DNA of 64,000 bases, from positions 41,024 through 105,023 of the forward strand of contig NW_003134343.1 of NCBI RefSeq assembly GCF_000003605.2, given 5' to 3'. This document shows, piece by piece, positions 36,957 to 50,661 of the stretch. The notes below the pieces were generated by a model. It was not told where the DNA came from, did not search any database, and saw nothing but the letters and a program-made list of their open reading frames with translations. The stretch comes from Saccoglossus kowalevskii (lineage: Eukaryota > Hemichordata > Enteropneusta > Harrimaniidae). The position numbers and the translations under genes were made by a program. Within the stretch, counting starts at the first letter, position 1. Each line of letters begins with the position of its first letter.

Positions 36957-38961
36957 TTTATGCTTATATTAAAGCGCGATTTAATATCATTGGTGAGTTA
37001 AGCAACTGAGACCAGTAGAATCATCAATCCTACAAAAAAGCTGTCGTTTCCCATACAATTGAACTGGTAAGTTATTGTTGAATGAAACTAATATTGATAT
37101 TGACCGAATATTCAATTGCGAGTTCATGCAGGCCATGTTGTATGATGGCGGAGATTAGCAGCTTATATCGAGCCATGTCTTTACGTATCGTACCTACTAG
37201 AAATGTTGCTTTGTTGCTTATGTTGGATAATCATACCATACCAATTCATTTATGTGACAGATTGTGTGTTGGACATACATTCTACCGTGTATATAGAAAT
37301 TTGTCCTTATATTCAATTCCCCCAATGGCTTGAAAAAACCTCACCAGCAATCGGTTATATATGCTGTAACGACCAAACCACGCACACAGGTAAGCATAAT
37401 GTTTATTGAAACTTATTTTTAAATTAAAAAAAAAAATTAAGAAAATGATATGCCGAATTGTACCTCTTGGCATCTATACACGCGTTAATTAGACATAGAG
37501 TCAAGGTCAAGTATCAAGCCTTCTACGCTCAATATATTTCAGGTATCCCGAAGGTCAATTTGCTGTAACGACTTTGAACATACCAATAATCACACATGTG
37601 TTTGTTAGCTTGTATCATGCGGCATTTGACATGTAGCAACGCATACCAGCCCAACATAATTGTAGTATTTATAGCGTTATAATTATACTGGCGCTCTGTG
37701 TGTCACATACGCCTAGTGACCCGTTGCATTCAAATAAATTATGATAAGACGTATTGATGTATATATGTTCTTATGAGGACACAGTCGCACCTGTCGATTG
37801 AGATTGCCTATCATAAATATCTCCTCTGAAATGTCTATTTCTGAGGTTTCCACTATGCAGTCTTCATATACTACACCCCAATGCTGTATACTGTGTGTTT
37901 TCAATATAGTGTCGGTGATGTTGACACTTGTGCGACGAACACAATCTAGAATGAGCACTGTTTCGCAGTAAACACATGTAGCATAGTGAACATCTAACAA
38001 AGATTGAATCTATAATACGGGTGACGCTTTATTCGAATTTGAACTTCAAATCAAGTATTTGTGTATGTGATTTTGAAAAGGTACAATGGTAGAGCCACAT
38101 TCATAATTCCCTGATAATAATATCACATTATGTGATTTATGAAGATGGCTGACCGTTGACGTTGGCCCTACTACAATACGTGTCCAAATCAAAGAAGGGA
38201 ATACACGTGATTCTCTGCTATACAGCCAATAAATTGTATTGATAAAGAAAACATTGAACTCCATGTGAACGACAATGCAAACATAAAAATCATTTTACAC
38301 AAGAAGCCAAAATGTCAAAAACCCATAATTTTTAATAATTTAAAAAAAGTTGTAGTTTTTAAATTGAAATAGTATACGGCATCATTACAGTGTTGACAAA
38401 TCAAATTGTTTCAACTACACTTGCAGCATTGGAATAGTTCACTCAGCTGAGCACCCACTCAAAATATGTCCACCATTTTAAAACTGACTGGTTCTTATTA
38501 AAAAATCACTCAAAATTCTAAGGCTGTATAATTCTAATATCAGGATAAATAAAACTGTTTGAACAATTATCATACCACATTTTGCACAAAAAAATGTTTT
38601 CATAATTATAATTGTTTTGTGAAATCGTCTATTGATATTTTGTTTTTATTTCATTCATACTACATCTATATTTATAAATACATTGTGCTGCGAGTCAACC
38701 CATGTCATCTGATGTAGGGATATATGCCCTATTCCTACGTCATGTTCAAATATGTTTACTTGTTATCGATTCACTACCAGATTCAACCATGATTGCCCGC
38801 AGGGCGAGTTCGGTACACGACAAATTCAACTGCAGAACGGGAAGTACGAATGACTTTTAAAGAGAAGTGGGCGTGGGACACTATATGTATAGATCCCATC
38901 CGCATTTAACCTATATTAATCCACCTGTTATAATGATTTTTTTTCCTTTTTCCCAATTTAG
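36957..38961. other. Gene-poor stretch before the MS4A-like gene
   Basis: No supported exon. An acceptor (CCTTTTTCCCAATTTAG, ending 38961) marks the likely start of the exon that carries the MS4A-like ATG, so an untranslated first exon should lie somewhere in this stretch. Confidence 0.4.
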
Positions 38962-39017
38962 TGATGTGAAGACCGGCAAAATATACTATTGATAATTATA
39001 TAAGACAGCATTACTAC

Positions 39018-42000
39018 ATGAATGATTCGTCAACGATGCTCCCTAAGCTTGGTATTGGTCACATAGTCCTAGCGACTCTCACAATCATACTTGGCATTCT
39101 GTTGATTTTATTCTGGGACGAGGATACTAGTCTCGCGGCACAGGGACATGGATGGGAAATAGGTCTGCATATCGTCTGCGGTGCATTTGTGAGTTTCAGA
39201 TTAGATTTTTCTTCCGTCTAATACTGAGACGAAACTACTTCTGAGAAACAAAATACATGTAATCATCACTCATAGAGGAAATGTTTATGATACACTTCCA
39301 AAAAGCACCTAAACAACAGAAACTATTGTATTATATTATATTATCATATACATCATGTTATTTATTGTGATCATTAGTATTATACTTGATTTAAACATGA
39401 AAATATGTGAAAAAACGCAACTGAAGTCCATTTAACTTATATTTTATAAGAAAACAATAATGGCCCATTTTTAACGAATAGCGACTTTGCTATAATTTTT
39501 GCATGGAGTTATAAGAGTACGATGCACCATGGGGATTACAAAGTCAGCCTTCACGCAAGATGTAAGAGTATTAACATTGTGTTAACATTTGTTTTGCTTA
39601 ATCTTGATATGGTCAACTAACCACCACAGTAGTATGTAACAGCTCCCATGTACCACGTTGAAATGGAGTGTCTTATGCAAATGCAATATTTTATTATTTA
39701 ACTAAAATGGCTAGGGATGGGTAAGGCAAGGAAAATAATTAATATTATGTGTAATTAATATTATGTGTCTAATTTCTCTACTAAATTGCATCAATAATGT
39801 TATTTTCCTTGGTGTGGATGTCCATAGAATTGCCCTTTTCACTCCGTGATAACCCGCCCGGCCATATTAGAAGAAAAACACGTTTATTTTAATCGTTTCA
39901 GTACCTGGTACCAGGATTTATTGGATGCGTTTTGGGAAGGAAACGAAAAATATCAACGGTAAGAATTGGTTTAAAGAGTACTTGTACCCCATATACATCA
40001 TCAGTATATTCATTAACATTAATGTATTTTATTATATTAAAAATGCAGCAATACAAATTAACATGTGGTTTTCTATACTGAAGACAAAGTCTATTTTGGG
40101 TGGCCATACCTCAAATTTGGTCCTAATGTAGTAGGCGTGGAGCTTGTAATCAAACAAATTTTACGAAATTTACGTTTTTCTCTTGGTCTTCAAGTTACCT
40201 CCATTTTTAACTTGTAAATACCCGTGAATATATTCCTTAGCTTATGTATATGCTGTATGTCGGTTTAGAAAGTAAGCCGTTTTGTAGTTTGAAGTGGCTG
40301 GACAGTGCTCCGACTGTTATAAGTGTCAAATAATGACGTCACACATTTCAACAATGTTAGTTTATCAGGGTGTTTTATCATAAGCAGGAAGTTTTTAAAA
40401 AAATCGCATTATCTCACATGAGGTCATACAAACAAATGTTTACATTATATAACTATATTAGTTTCTGACTTTTTTCGGAAATATTTTTTTCTTATTACCA
40501 TATCTGCAATGCGTCAGAAAACATTTTCTTTATTCAATGTGTGTGTTGTTTTTTTACCAAGGTTGGTGGATTGGTGGCTGCGTCTGTATACGCCATTGTG
40601 ATGACTTTGGCTCAGACACTCCATGCAACATTCACAATTGTATCCGCAGTAAGTACCATCATAGCTTCATTCTTGATACCATGCTTCTGACACGGTTGTT
40701 ATGAAAAGAAACGAATGCGTTGCTGATCACGGGTAAAGGCCAGGGTTATTATTTATTATTCCGATGGCGTATGACAATTACCAGGAAGCATTGCGCGATC
40801 GAAATAAAATCTCACAAGTAGTTTTGAATGCCCTTCAACTGGAAGAAGATTATATTTTACTTGACCTTTATCGCGAGATTCGGTTAATTTGTCGCCCCGG
40901 AATACACAAAATAGGTTTATCCCGTCCCGGTGGGTCCACAGTTGTTATGTGTAATTTATATTTTCTAGGACTCGTTCGCCATGACACTCATATCGTTGGG
41001 CCTTATGGTTACAGCGATCATTGAGCTGATTATATCGGTAATAACAATTATTGTCGCAGTCCGGGTCATTTCAGTGGAGGAAAAACAACGGTTTCAGGTG
41101 ACTTTCAACTCTGCTTCAATCTACCTTTTCCGTGTCTAGTTTTAAAGGCGATGGTCGTCGCGTCGCGTTCTGTTCGATATGGGCTCATAGCGACGTATAC
41201 AACGCGTGTAAAATACATTGTTTATTTACATAAAATTCGAACACGCGACGACCACCGCGCTTTAAGCTCACATTTTGACTTGTTATTCGTTATTTTTAAT
41301 GGCGTCCATCTCAATTTCTTGAATGGTGACAGATATCTTGAGTTTCGGTTGTATTTCCAAAAACTCTCCAGAGAACTGATTTTCAACAAAGGTTGGCACT
41401 TAGTGCGTCTTCCACTTGTATAGATGATTTATTGTTGTCATACATATTTTTGTTTTTTGTATATATATATATATATTTTTTTGTGCCAGGCGACAGTTCC
41501 GGACATTCAGTGTCACTGTTGTCTCTCCTGACTTTTTTTTTGTATGTGCAAATTGCAAGTGCTAGTGCCGACACCTAGTGCATTTTGCCACCGAAGTCAT
41601 ATTCATGTTCGAGACTACATGACAGGGTTGTGTGGCCATCTCTCTGTCAAATGGCAATTTGTAATGCGCTATCCTGGCGTCAACCAGACCCAGTCGAACA
41701 CAAGCACCTGCGGACCTTAACCAAGTGTTCCCCAAAGTCGGATTCGTTAGTGAATGAATCTCGGCCAGTGGGATAAACCTTCCCATTGAGTCAGTGGTAC
41801 ACCCACCCAGGGTAGGGGTCGACCCTTTTGATGTTCAGCCTAAGGTAGGATTTGAACTTGGGTCTACCGATCATGAGTCTGATGCGACAACCACGATGCT
41901 ACCAGTGACCGGTTTGTCATACATGTTACTTATAAAACTGTTTAATTCACACAGCGGTTTACACGTACCAGATCCCGTTCATCGATTTGCAACCCGTGTC

Positions 42001-44896
42001 ATCCAGCTGCACGGTTTAACCCTATCGCACTTGAGTCGTTGGCAGATGAAAGATATCAAACACGAGGTACGTACTAATTATTATAATATCATGATGTCAT
42101 TTAAATAGTGTGACATAGGTTTCACGGGCTTTATATGGGAAACTGTACATATTATTATAATTTATTCATTGCTAATTTGCAAACATGCCAATTTCGATAA
42201 CACACGAAATAGGGATAATACACACAGTCAAACAATGAGCCGAAATGTTAACTGCACCCTCTTGGTCGCAATACCCGTAAAGGCCACCATATGCAGCGTT
42301 GACACTGATTGTAACGATAAAACTTATATTCCCCATTTTGAAATAAATTCGACAAAATATCATTTACACTTCATTACTGTGGGTGTTATAATTGATGACG
42401 AAATCGATACAATGATTTTCTGGAGTCAAATAATGTTGGTAGTGTAGCAGAGAACTCGGCGATATATTTATATCTTAACTCTTATTTCAATTCTGTCATT
42501 ATGTAGTTATATTAGTTACAATTCTCAAATTGTATGTGTGCCGATATAAAAAAAATTACAATGAAATGAAATGAAATATTATGAGGTTATTACGAAGATA
42601 CCGAAAAGTATGCACGAAGACAGTACAGCGGAAGTATCGACCGACGAGCATCGGAGTGTGGAGTCCGGTCAAACCCTGGGGGCTCCCATGTTTGTTTTCA
42701 TTATTAGAGGGGACCCCCACGCGTGTAATCGCTCCATATTTGGAATTCGCATTTCCTAATATGGTAGGATGAAAATACCACGTAAAATAACGCAAAATTA
42801 CGGCACGCTGTAACTTAAGGCGTTACGGTGACAGATTTATAATATCGAACTTTGATCAGCCCTTACTGTTTTACATGTCATGTCCATAATACCCGGTCAT
42901 TGTCCGCTTCATCACGAGATGACAATGACATGCAAGTCAGTGAGAAGGCATGGCAAAGAGATGCAGCAAATATTTAACAATGTGAACGAGTTTACAACAG
43001 CGTTATGTGTTGCCCCCAAGTACTACATGTAAAGTGAATTTTGAGATCATTGACACCGAATAGCAGTAAACTGGTATAAGGGGTGACAAGCTGCATTACA
43101 GCAAAGGAAATTACGTTTCTTACATAGCGTATTAAACTTGCACAATAGTCGTTAATATGTTCCTGTAGTTTTCATAAAATCCAGAAAGCTCTATGCGCAA
43201 TTAATTATGCAGGCGACATTGACTATAACATTGCATGCTAAATACCAGTCATTACAATATCGGATAGTACATTGTCAGCTAAATGGTTAACCATTCAGCT
43301 GAACATTGAAATGCAAAATTTGATTTGGAGTAACACTATCAAGAGACGAGCCACATCGTACAAGGAACATTAAATAGAGTTTTTCTTGCAGTAAATATAA
43401 ATTCACCTTCTTGATAATTGTATGACCCCCCATATCGAATCCCACATTCCAATAATGAGCTGAATGGTTATAGAAAATCAGCATGCCATGTTGCTGATTT
43501 GGTGTTCCATTCAGTCATACTCTTTCGTACGTTAATTTCAGGGAGAACATTGGTCAACAGTAGACAGAGAAACACGTCTTCCACCAGCCGCGTTGGAATG
43601 AGCACGACTAGTTTGAATACGAGCCCATCGGAAGTGACGACTGAGGTCAATATATTCGCTTCCACCATGTCAAACTTGTATTGTGGTAACCAATCAGAGA
43701 GAACCGAGTCTGCCCAGATATTACCGCCTGACATTGCCCAAAACTCCCATGTGACTCTCTCTAATGTCAACGCATCCTGTCGACCTGACGTTGCGTCAAC
43801 GCCCATACAACAAACACCTAGTCGTGGAACCAGCAGATATCAAAATCTTCGGCGGGATAGTTCGTATTCTCCTATGAAAAGAGAACATGAGATGCGAATG
43901 GCGGATTGTGGGGCAATTGAACGTGACTTACAGAAAAACGACACGGCACCTCCTCATGTTGTTAACTCGGGACAAAATCGTCTATGTAGAGAAGTAGTTG
44001 ACAATACATCCGATTTGCATCGACAGCGCCACGTAATTAGAAAACAGGGGCATTATGTTGACCCTCGTCAAAACACAAGCCCGAGTCATCATAATAGATG
44101 CAGTCAAGAAACAACATCAAACTCGAGCGAACCGCCCCCGGGCTACACTGAAGTCAATCTTTTTGACAACCACCGCGATGATAGGCCAACGTCGCCAGTG
44201 CCTCCCAATACTCGTATTGATGAACAAAGAGTGGTACATAAAGATTCACCTTTACAATACTCTACCGGGCAGCAGTCCACATCAGCGTTCCGAGATCCGG
44301 GCAAGTTATGCCATGCGCCAGTTGAAACAGTCACAGTTACGCGGAGAAGGGACAAGGCTAACATATCACAGACCGAAGAACACTCGAATTTCAAAATATT
44401 TGAGATGCAGACGGAGGGTGATTTGAATAACTACGTTAGTCGGGAAAGAATTACATTGCCACACGACGGTTACGGTGACACACTGACACCAAAGACAGCA
44501 CGCGAGCCGAAACCTCACAGTGATCGCGACAAAAGGTCGGCAATACGGTCCCCTCAAAATAAAGGGAGACGCCTGAACAGTAAATCCGGTAAAAAAATTG
44601 ACGTTGTGAGAAATCAAGGTTGTGAAAACTCTGTATGTCAAAAAGTGGAACAGCGTAGTCGATTCATTACAGGGAAACAAGTTGACGTTGCCATAGGTAC
44701 ACAGCAAGAGTATAGTCAACCGACCGATGAACGACTTTCTCGCGCGACTTCACATACATGTATGCGTGATTCAGATCAACATGCGGAATTCCAAATAGAG
44801 TTGCGAGTTAAAGATAACAAAGGTGCTTTAGGGAAGGAGGTGTTTTATTACTCCAACGCTTCTCTGGACTATAACACAGGGCATTCGGAAATTTAA
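39018..44896 (+). CDS. MS4A/CD20-like four-TM protein with long disordered tail
   Basis: Six coding exons: 39018-39188, 39902-39958, 40562-40648, 40969-41097, 41955-42066 and 43542-44896. All junctions agree in phase, giving 636 residues. TM1 is about 11-33 (LGIGHIVLATLTIILGILL), TM2 46-69 (GWEIGLHIVCGAF then GFIGCVLG), a basic loop RKRKIST at 70-76, TM3 77-105 and TM4 109-138. This is the arrangement of the MS4A (CD20) family of small membrane proteins that associate with receptors and channels. Residues 149-636 are hydrophilic, low in order and rich in S, T, R, N and Q, with a PPPGY motif at 383-387 that could bind WW domains. MS4A proteins are usually about 200-300 residues, so the tail is exceptional. 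The last exon is one uninterrupted 1.35-kb frame. Family assignment rests on topology and the LG/G-S patterns; related four-pass families remain possible. Confidence 0.75.
41142..41265. mobile_element. TTAA-flanked MITE (piggyBac-like)
   Basis: Left TTAAAGGCGATGGTCGTCGC and right GCGACGACCACCGCGCTTTAA are inverted copies with few mismatches, each at a TTAA. At about 120 bp it fits a non-autonomous piggyBac-type element. It lies in intron 4 of the MS4A-like gene. Confidence 0.75.
41580..41907 (-). mobile_element. tRNA-derived SINE
   Basis: Read on the minus strand from 41907, the head GGTAGCATCGTGGTTGTCG, then CAGACTCATGATC, then GTTCAAATCC resembles a methionine-type tRNA (CAT anticodon) with A-box and B-box promoter positions. 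A non-tRNA body of about 250 bases follows (GGGGAACACTTGGTTAAGG and onward). The loss of perfect stems and the attached body argue for a SINE and not a tRNA gene. The 3' end is approximate. It is intronic in the MS4A-like gene, antisense to it. Confidence 0.6.
42620..42846 (+). repeat. Interspersed repeat, copy 1 of 2
   Basis: Starts CAGTACAGCGGAAGTATCGA, contains GAGTCCGGTCAAACCC, TATGGTAGGATGAAAA and GCAAAATTACGGCA, and ends GCGTTACGGTGACAGAT. A diverged copy in the same orientation is at 62891-63226. It sits in intron 5 of the MS4A-like gene. Confidence 0.8.
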
Positions 44897-45961
44897 ATAT
44901 GGATAAAAAAATGTCTATGTAACCTCAGTACATCATTTTCATGTCACAATATTTGAAAGAACTTCAAATATGGCCTGATGAAGTGTGCAATTTTGGGTTT
45001 ATTTTAACTCATTGTCACCCGAACCATAGAAAGGTCTATGCCCGAACCACGATGTGTAGCTAACACACTTTTGGTTGGGATTATTTTGTATTCAAGTTGT
45101 AAGGTTTGTTCCTACATGATAAGAAAGCCCGTGTTATGTGCTTACGCAACTATTAGCAAGGTAAGTACGAAGTAAATCTGTGCCCCGTTTTTAAGACCCG
45201 GTCTAGAACCTTAGCACAGGCAGTATATCCTTGGCACAGGCTAATGTAGTTAGTGTGCGCGAACGCTTAGGCTCAAGTTAAGCGCCTAAACACCGTTGTA
45301 TTCAAGTTCAATGTCAATTTGGATGGATGTTTTACTACGAGTATTATGTTCATTTGGGTATGCCCTTTCCATCGTGACATTTGAACTGAGTAACAGAGGA
45401 TCGTACGAAGGGGTTTATTCCAAGTCGTATATAGTGGCGTTTACAACTGTTTGCAAAAGCATTAGACTGTCTGTCCTCAAAGCTACATACAGCCGTTGGT
45501 TGAAATAATCGTCTCATTTGCATAAATTAATATTCATGAGTAATGAAAAACTCGTCTTTTCAGTAAAATTGTGCCAAAATGCTTCCTGTCGTTACAAGCT
45601 AAAAAACTATTTGAAAAACTGATGTAAAAGTGTTTTTTGAGACACGTTTTTGATCAGACTCCAGCAAACTGTGAGTAACCAGAGGTTTTTTCTTTAACGG
45701 GAGAGAATGGAGAATGCAGAGACACTTTGATATTTCACTCTAGTACTATTGCTCAAAATAACTTTTACCAGTGACAACTTACCTAATTAGTATTCAATTC
45801 GATGAATTATTGTGTGTGTGCATGCGCAGTTTGAAATGGAAAATTTTGAACGTAATAAAATCACGCGTAGAACTGACTGCTGCAAGCAACTAGTAGAGTC
45901 AAACTGGTTGTCGGTTGAACTGTATATTTCTATGTAATGTTTCTAAGTTTCGTTGAGAGTT
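44897..45961. other. Spacer after the MS4A-like gene
   Basis: Probably includes its 3' UTR, but there is no AATAAA in the first few hundred bases. No other gene was recognised. Confidence 0.35.
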
Positions 45962-46105
45962 ATTTTATAAAGAAATCGCTTAAATGATTCCACCTATTCG
46001 TAAAAGGGACGTTGTTGCTTCGACGGTGGATCACAGACGACTGATTTGAAAACGTTCTATCCAGATCGGACAGCGCCCTCTCGTGCCAATCCCCCTGAAC
46101 GATGT
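45962..46105 (-). repeat. Inverted copy of the 53205-53330 sequence
   Basis: The reverse complement reads GGGGGATTGGCACGAGAGGG, then ATAGAACGTTTTC, CAGTCGTC and GCAACAACGTCCC. It parallels 53212-53320 (GGATTGGCACGAGAGGGCGC and onward) in the same order with substitutions. Confidence 0.7.
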
Positions 46106-46934
46106 GTGTTGATACTGTCGGTGGCAGCTTATGCACGTGACTGTATGTTCTATTGATTCCCAGACTAGTAATACAATTTTCATGATTTTCTGCCTGACTC
46201 AAACAGATTTAGACTCGTAGGCTCGTTCCAGGTTTGTTCACGACACGTCGGGTCATCGTGGTCGTGGGCTCGTGCAATACACCTTTCAAGTTCTATAAAT
46301 CGCGTTCTCTAGTGATGTAAATGGTTGACCGTACAGAAAGCCGTTCAAATCGTTGACACTGATTTGATCTGCCGTCGACAGTCGTTAATGAATGAAGATT
46401 TGGGTTTTGAGAGTTTTGATTATGTTCTCGGTGACGAACGACTACGCAGCTAAGCACAATTGACGATTTAAACGGCATTGCCTTTATCGAGTATGTCACT
46501 TTGATGTCACATAAGCGCTCTGCCACTAGAGGGCGTGATTTACGGGAAATTCAATACTAGTAGTGTATCGTATCAAGCGATTCCAAATTTGTTCTAATAT
46601 CGCATTTATCCGCTAGGTTCTGGTATGGTAAACTAATCTTTAGGACTAAGTAGTAAGAACTAGAAAGACAAAATGGCCAATACAATGACGTAGTGGAACA
46701 AAAATAAAACGTGAAACCGAAGCGGTATTTTATCAATTTGTTTTATATACAGCTATTACATCCTTTGATCATTATCAGAGCATTTTGACGATTAACTGTA
46801 CGTTGTGAGTCTTCTAATCACAATTGCGCAGTTCAAGTGTATACCAGAAACCAATTAAATATATTATTATATATTATTAAATATATATTAAATGATCGAA
46901 CATAGCATATCTACGGCACGTTTTTCTAAATGTG
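46106..46934. other. Spacer downstream of the LRR gene
   Basis: No gene recognised. Confidence 0.35.
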
Positions 46935-46940
46935 TTTATT
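46935..46940 (-). other. Polyadenylation signal AATAAA of the LRR gene
   Basis: AATAAA on the minus strand, about 40 bases past the stop codon at 46979, implying a very short 3' UTR. Confidence 0.5.
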
Positions 46941-46978
46941 AACATTATTATCTTTTTTTTGGTATTTTTGTAAATGTC

Positions 46979-49900
46979 CTATTCGTGTTTTCCACTCATA
47001 GCGTTCATCACCTTTAGTTTGATATGCTGGTTTTCAATGCTGTGAAGGAGATCGGATCGTCTCCGAAGAAAGCGTACCAATAGACCCAGTTCATATGGGT
47101 CATTGACATTAAGATGGACATCAACTATCTGTGGGATATCGGCCTGGATATCGAACTCTGCTGGAGCTGTGGAGAAAATAAATCAATTGCAGGTTATATA
47201 ACATAGCTTCAACGGAGGAGCTTTGTTCCAGTGATGTGTAATACTGAATGCACATAGCTAGATTAACAACCTTATACATGATACACATTATTCATGGCAT
47301 AAATATGTGGTTGAAGCACGATGTCCACATTTTTTTGTAAGCCACCCTTCCAAAAAAATATATAATTGTATTGCACGTGCTCGAATCAATGGAAACCTTA
47401 GAATCGAGGTCTCGTCTTATTCACATCATGTTAGTAGATACCTTCTGTGTCGCCTTTTAGCTGAGCTTCATCTACTTCCTTTCCGTCAATATTAGCTCGT
47501 ATATTCTCTGCCAGGTCGACTGTTCTATTACCTGACTGTTGCAAGTCGTACACAGCCACAGGCTGGTCATCAGCTATAATTACATCTGGGGCGTTGGTAA
47601 CAGCCTGAGTAACGGTGTTGTCCAATTCAAGTCTGCGGCGTCCTTTTCAGGACGAAAGAAAAGAGAAACACGTTGTTTCACTATGTTAAAAACACGATGA
47701 GTAGGCTATTATAAATACTCTAATTACAAGTGAATATATTTCAAACTGTTTTTCATGGTCAACGTGATATTGGAGGTACAACTGTAGGTTCAAGCTGTGA
47801 CGAATGGTTAATTTGCCACATTCCCATTGCATTAAGTATTCGCGCGTGTTAATAATTTCTCTTTCTAAAACGAATAAAAATATGAAAGACAATTAACGAA
47901 AACATGACGTACAACATGGGATATGAATATTGGCACGTTAAAGTTGCACTCCGAAATCATTTCTAAATTGCATTTGGGGTAAACATAAAATTATCAGGAT
48001 CTGCCTGGTTTCGAATTACAGTAACTGTGGACGGTAAATCGAAAATGAAACGAAATGAAAATGAAAGTTTCTGTTGAAAAAAATGTGTGTTATTTAAAAT
48101 AAATATATCAAATATGTTTACATTCAGTGCTAAAATCTTTTCAAAATGTTAAATTATGAAAAAGTAGATCCTGCGGTAGGAGAAGTTTTCGTTCGACTGC
48201 TATATGACGTCACAACTGAGCGATGTTAGGAAAAAGATAGCGAACTACGAAATCGATAGGTAAAAAGGTGTTTAGGTAATTTAGGCGTGATTTCAAAATA
48301 AATTTTATACGAGTTTCGCTCGCATAGCAACGGACAAATACATCTACTTCCTACCACGTCGTTTGGGGCACCCCCAGGGGGCGACGCGAACGCACTCATG
48401 GAAAAGCAAAAAGTAGGTCCGGTCATTAATATTTAAATTAGCTTGTGGCAGAGACTAGTCATTGACGCTGCAGGTCGGCGTCCCTACACCGATCAATCTC
48501 CTTCCCATAGGCCTTAGCGCTTTACGCAATAGTGCCTCTGCCACAGGCAGCCTTCAATTTTGTGGTCAATCACCTCACTACGCACGGCCATTTTCTTGTA
48601 CCTGTTACATCTGAAAACGTACTACAAAAGTGGGGGAAAAACTTATGTGACATCCGAACTATTTATTAATGTCAGACCCCAGTAAAAACGTAAATACGAA
48701 CCATTTTATCGCGGACTATGTTTTGCAAGGTAATGTTACTGTAGTGAAATGGCGCACGCGATACACTAAAACTTGGAAGAAAAAACGTTCTGTTATCGTA
48801 TATAGTTGGAAAAGAAACATTAAAGACTAATTTCACTGAAAGGGGTTTCCTAACATTTCCGTTCATCTTGTATTCTGGTGAATATTTCAATACTATTTCT
48901 GGCTTGAACGGGTTCGATTTTGCGCGTCTAACAGCAATAGAACACAAAGGTTCTAGTAAGTTTATAAAGTTAGCCATTTATTGTAGAAACTAATGCTTTG
49001 GCATGTAGGAAAGGATTGTACTTTTCTAACGCATCGATCTTTTGACGTCGTCCCTAAGTAACGCGTATCGAACTGTGCGGAGTTCGTCCTCGGGGCGATG
49101 CTACGTCACAAGACATCTGTCGAGGAGCCGGTGAAAATAAATTTGAGAAAGTAACACAAACTCAACTCCTGAATAACCGAATTTATATATGTTACACACG
49201 CAGGGGTAATCTTGTTACACTGTTCAGGGGAGTCCCAACAACCATCCTAAAGTACCATTTTCGGAGAGTTTTCACCGTGATGTCTGCCAGGCGGTAAAAA
49301 TGCCCGGATGTCCACCCCGAGAATAGTTCAATCCAGACTATCAAGAATGTCTTATGATAGCCCTCAAACTTTAATAAAACCATGCGAATGCTCTCAAAGT
49401 ACAATTTCAAAAGCGTTTTACATGTAAAACGCTAAAAGGGTGTATCCCTCGCCCTCGAGTGACATTGTGAGTACTCAGTAACGTTAGAACTTACTACACA
49501 GGTGTGAAAAAACTCGAAAACTGTAGATGTTGTGCTGAAAGCCGGTACAACCAGTAACGCGACCTTCTGCCAGAATGTGAATTCTGCTTTTACTGACGTA
49601 ATCCAACAGGTCACAGGTGCAAGCTAGGGCGTTATTACCAATAGTCCTGGAAGAAGGAAGGAAGAACCACAAAAACATGCATTTATCAGTTTGAAAATAA
49701 AAACAAGAAAGTCGACTCTATATTAGGGGAGCTAAATCAATCAATACTTACAACTCAACCAGTGTGGGTACTTTTTTAATTGCTTGGATAAAATTTTCGG
49801 GCATGCTCCGGGATGCCAATTCTTTCACGTGCCTGAAAAAATAACAAACTGAAATTTAAATCGTATATCGACATTATATAATACACTCAAGATGACAGCT

Positions 49901-50590
49901 CTTTGTATTGACCATTGTGAATTCGGTATGCAAATTACCGCCACAGAAATAATGTTTCATATTCCACATTCAAAACAAAATAACATGCAAATACGTCGCG
50001 AGGTTTGAGACGGAGAAAATACAATATTGTCTTTGTCAAATGTTATTTAATATTTTGCTGACACCTATACTGAGCTAGAATACCTACCGTTGTACAAATA
50101 ATGTGGATACTTACAATTTGCGCAGATGAGTCAGTGGTTGGAAGAAATTTACTGGAAGGATAGTTATTTTCTCAGGTCCGTGATCTTCAAGTCTAAAATA
50201 AATTATAACAATTGGATGTGTCATTCGTCTGAACATTTACAAACTTCAATACGGTTACATAAACGTCTTAAAAATGATGACACCTTTTTAAGGGATTTAT
50301 TATATAAGGTCATAATGTGAACAAAATAAAAACGCGTTAACAATTAACCCTAATTAGGGACTGGACAGGACATTGCATGCAGTTCAATCATGACAAGTCC
50401 TAAACTAATTTAAAATAAAGTAAATGTTTTGCCGTTTCAATAATCCAACGTATGCTAATACATCGGTGATCATGATAACATTTATAACATTTTTAGATAG
50501 TACTATATTTATATGGAAAATCACGTGACCGTCATTAATTCCATGAGTTCCACGATGTGACTGGCTCCGCTCAAATTTGCCTCATTTGCT

Positions 50591-50661
<71 letters not shown>

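Noticed and set aside
41842-41907. Functional methionine tRNA gene
   Set aside because: The acceptor and D stems do not pair properly and a long body is attached, so a SINE head is more likely.
43418-43541. Upstream 41 codons of the long 492-codon ORF, including its ATG
   Set aside because: The acceptor TTAATTTCAG at 43540-43541 joins in phase to the exon ending 42066. The upstream part is intron that happens to be open.
48672-48977. Minus-strand ORF beginning MANFINLLEPL as a gene
   Set aside because: The same frame recurs in the repeat at 55536-55748 with stops, and it has no domain. It is repeat sequence.
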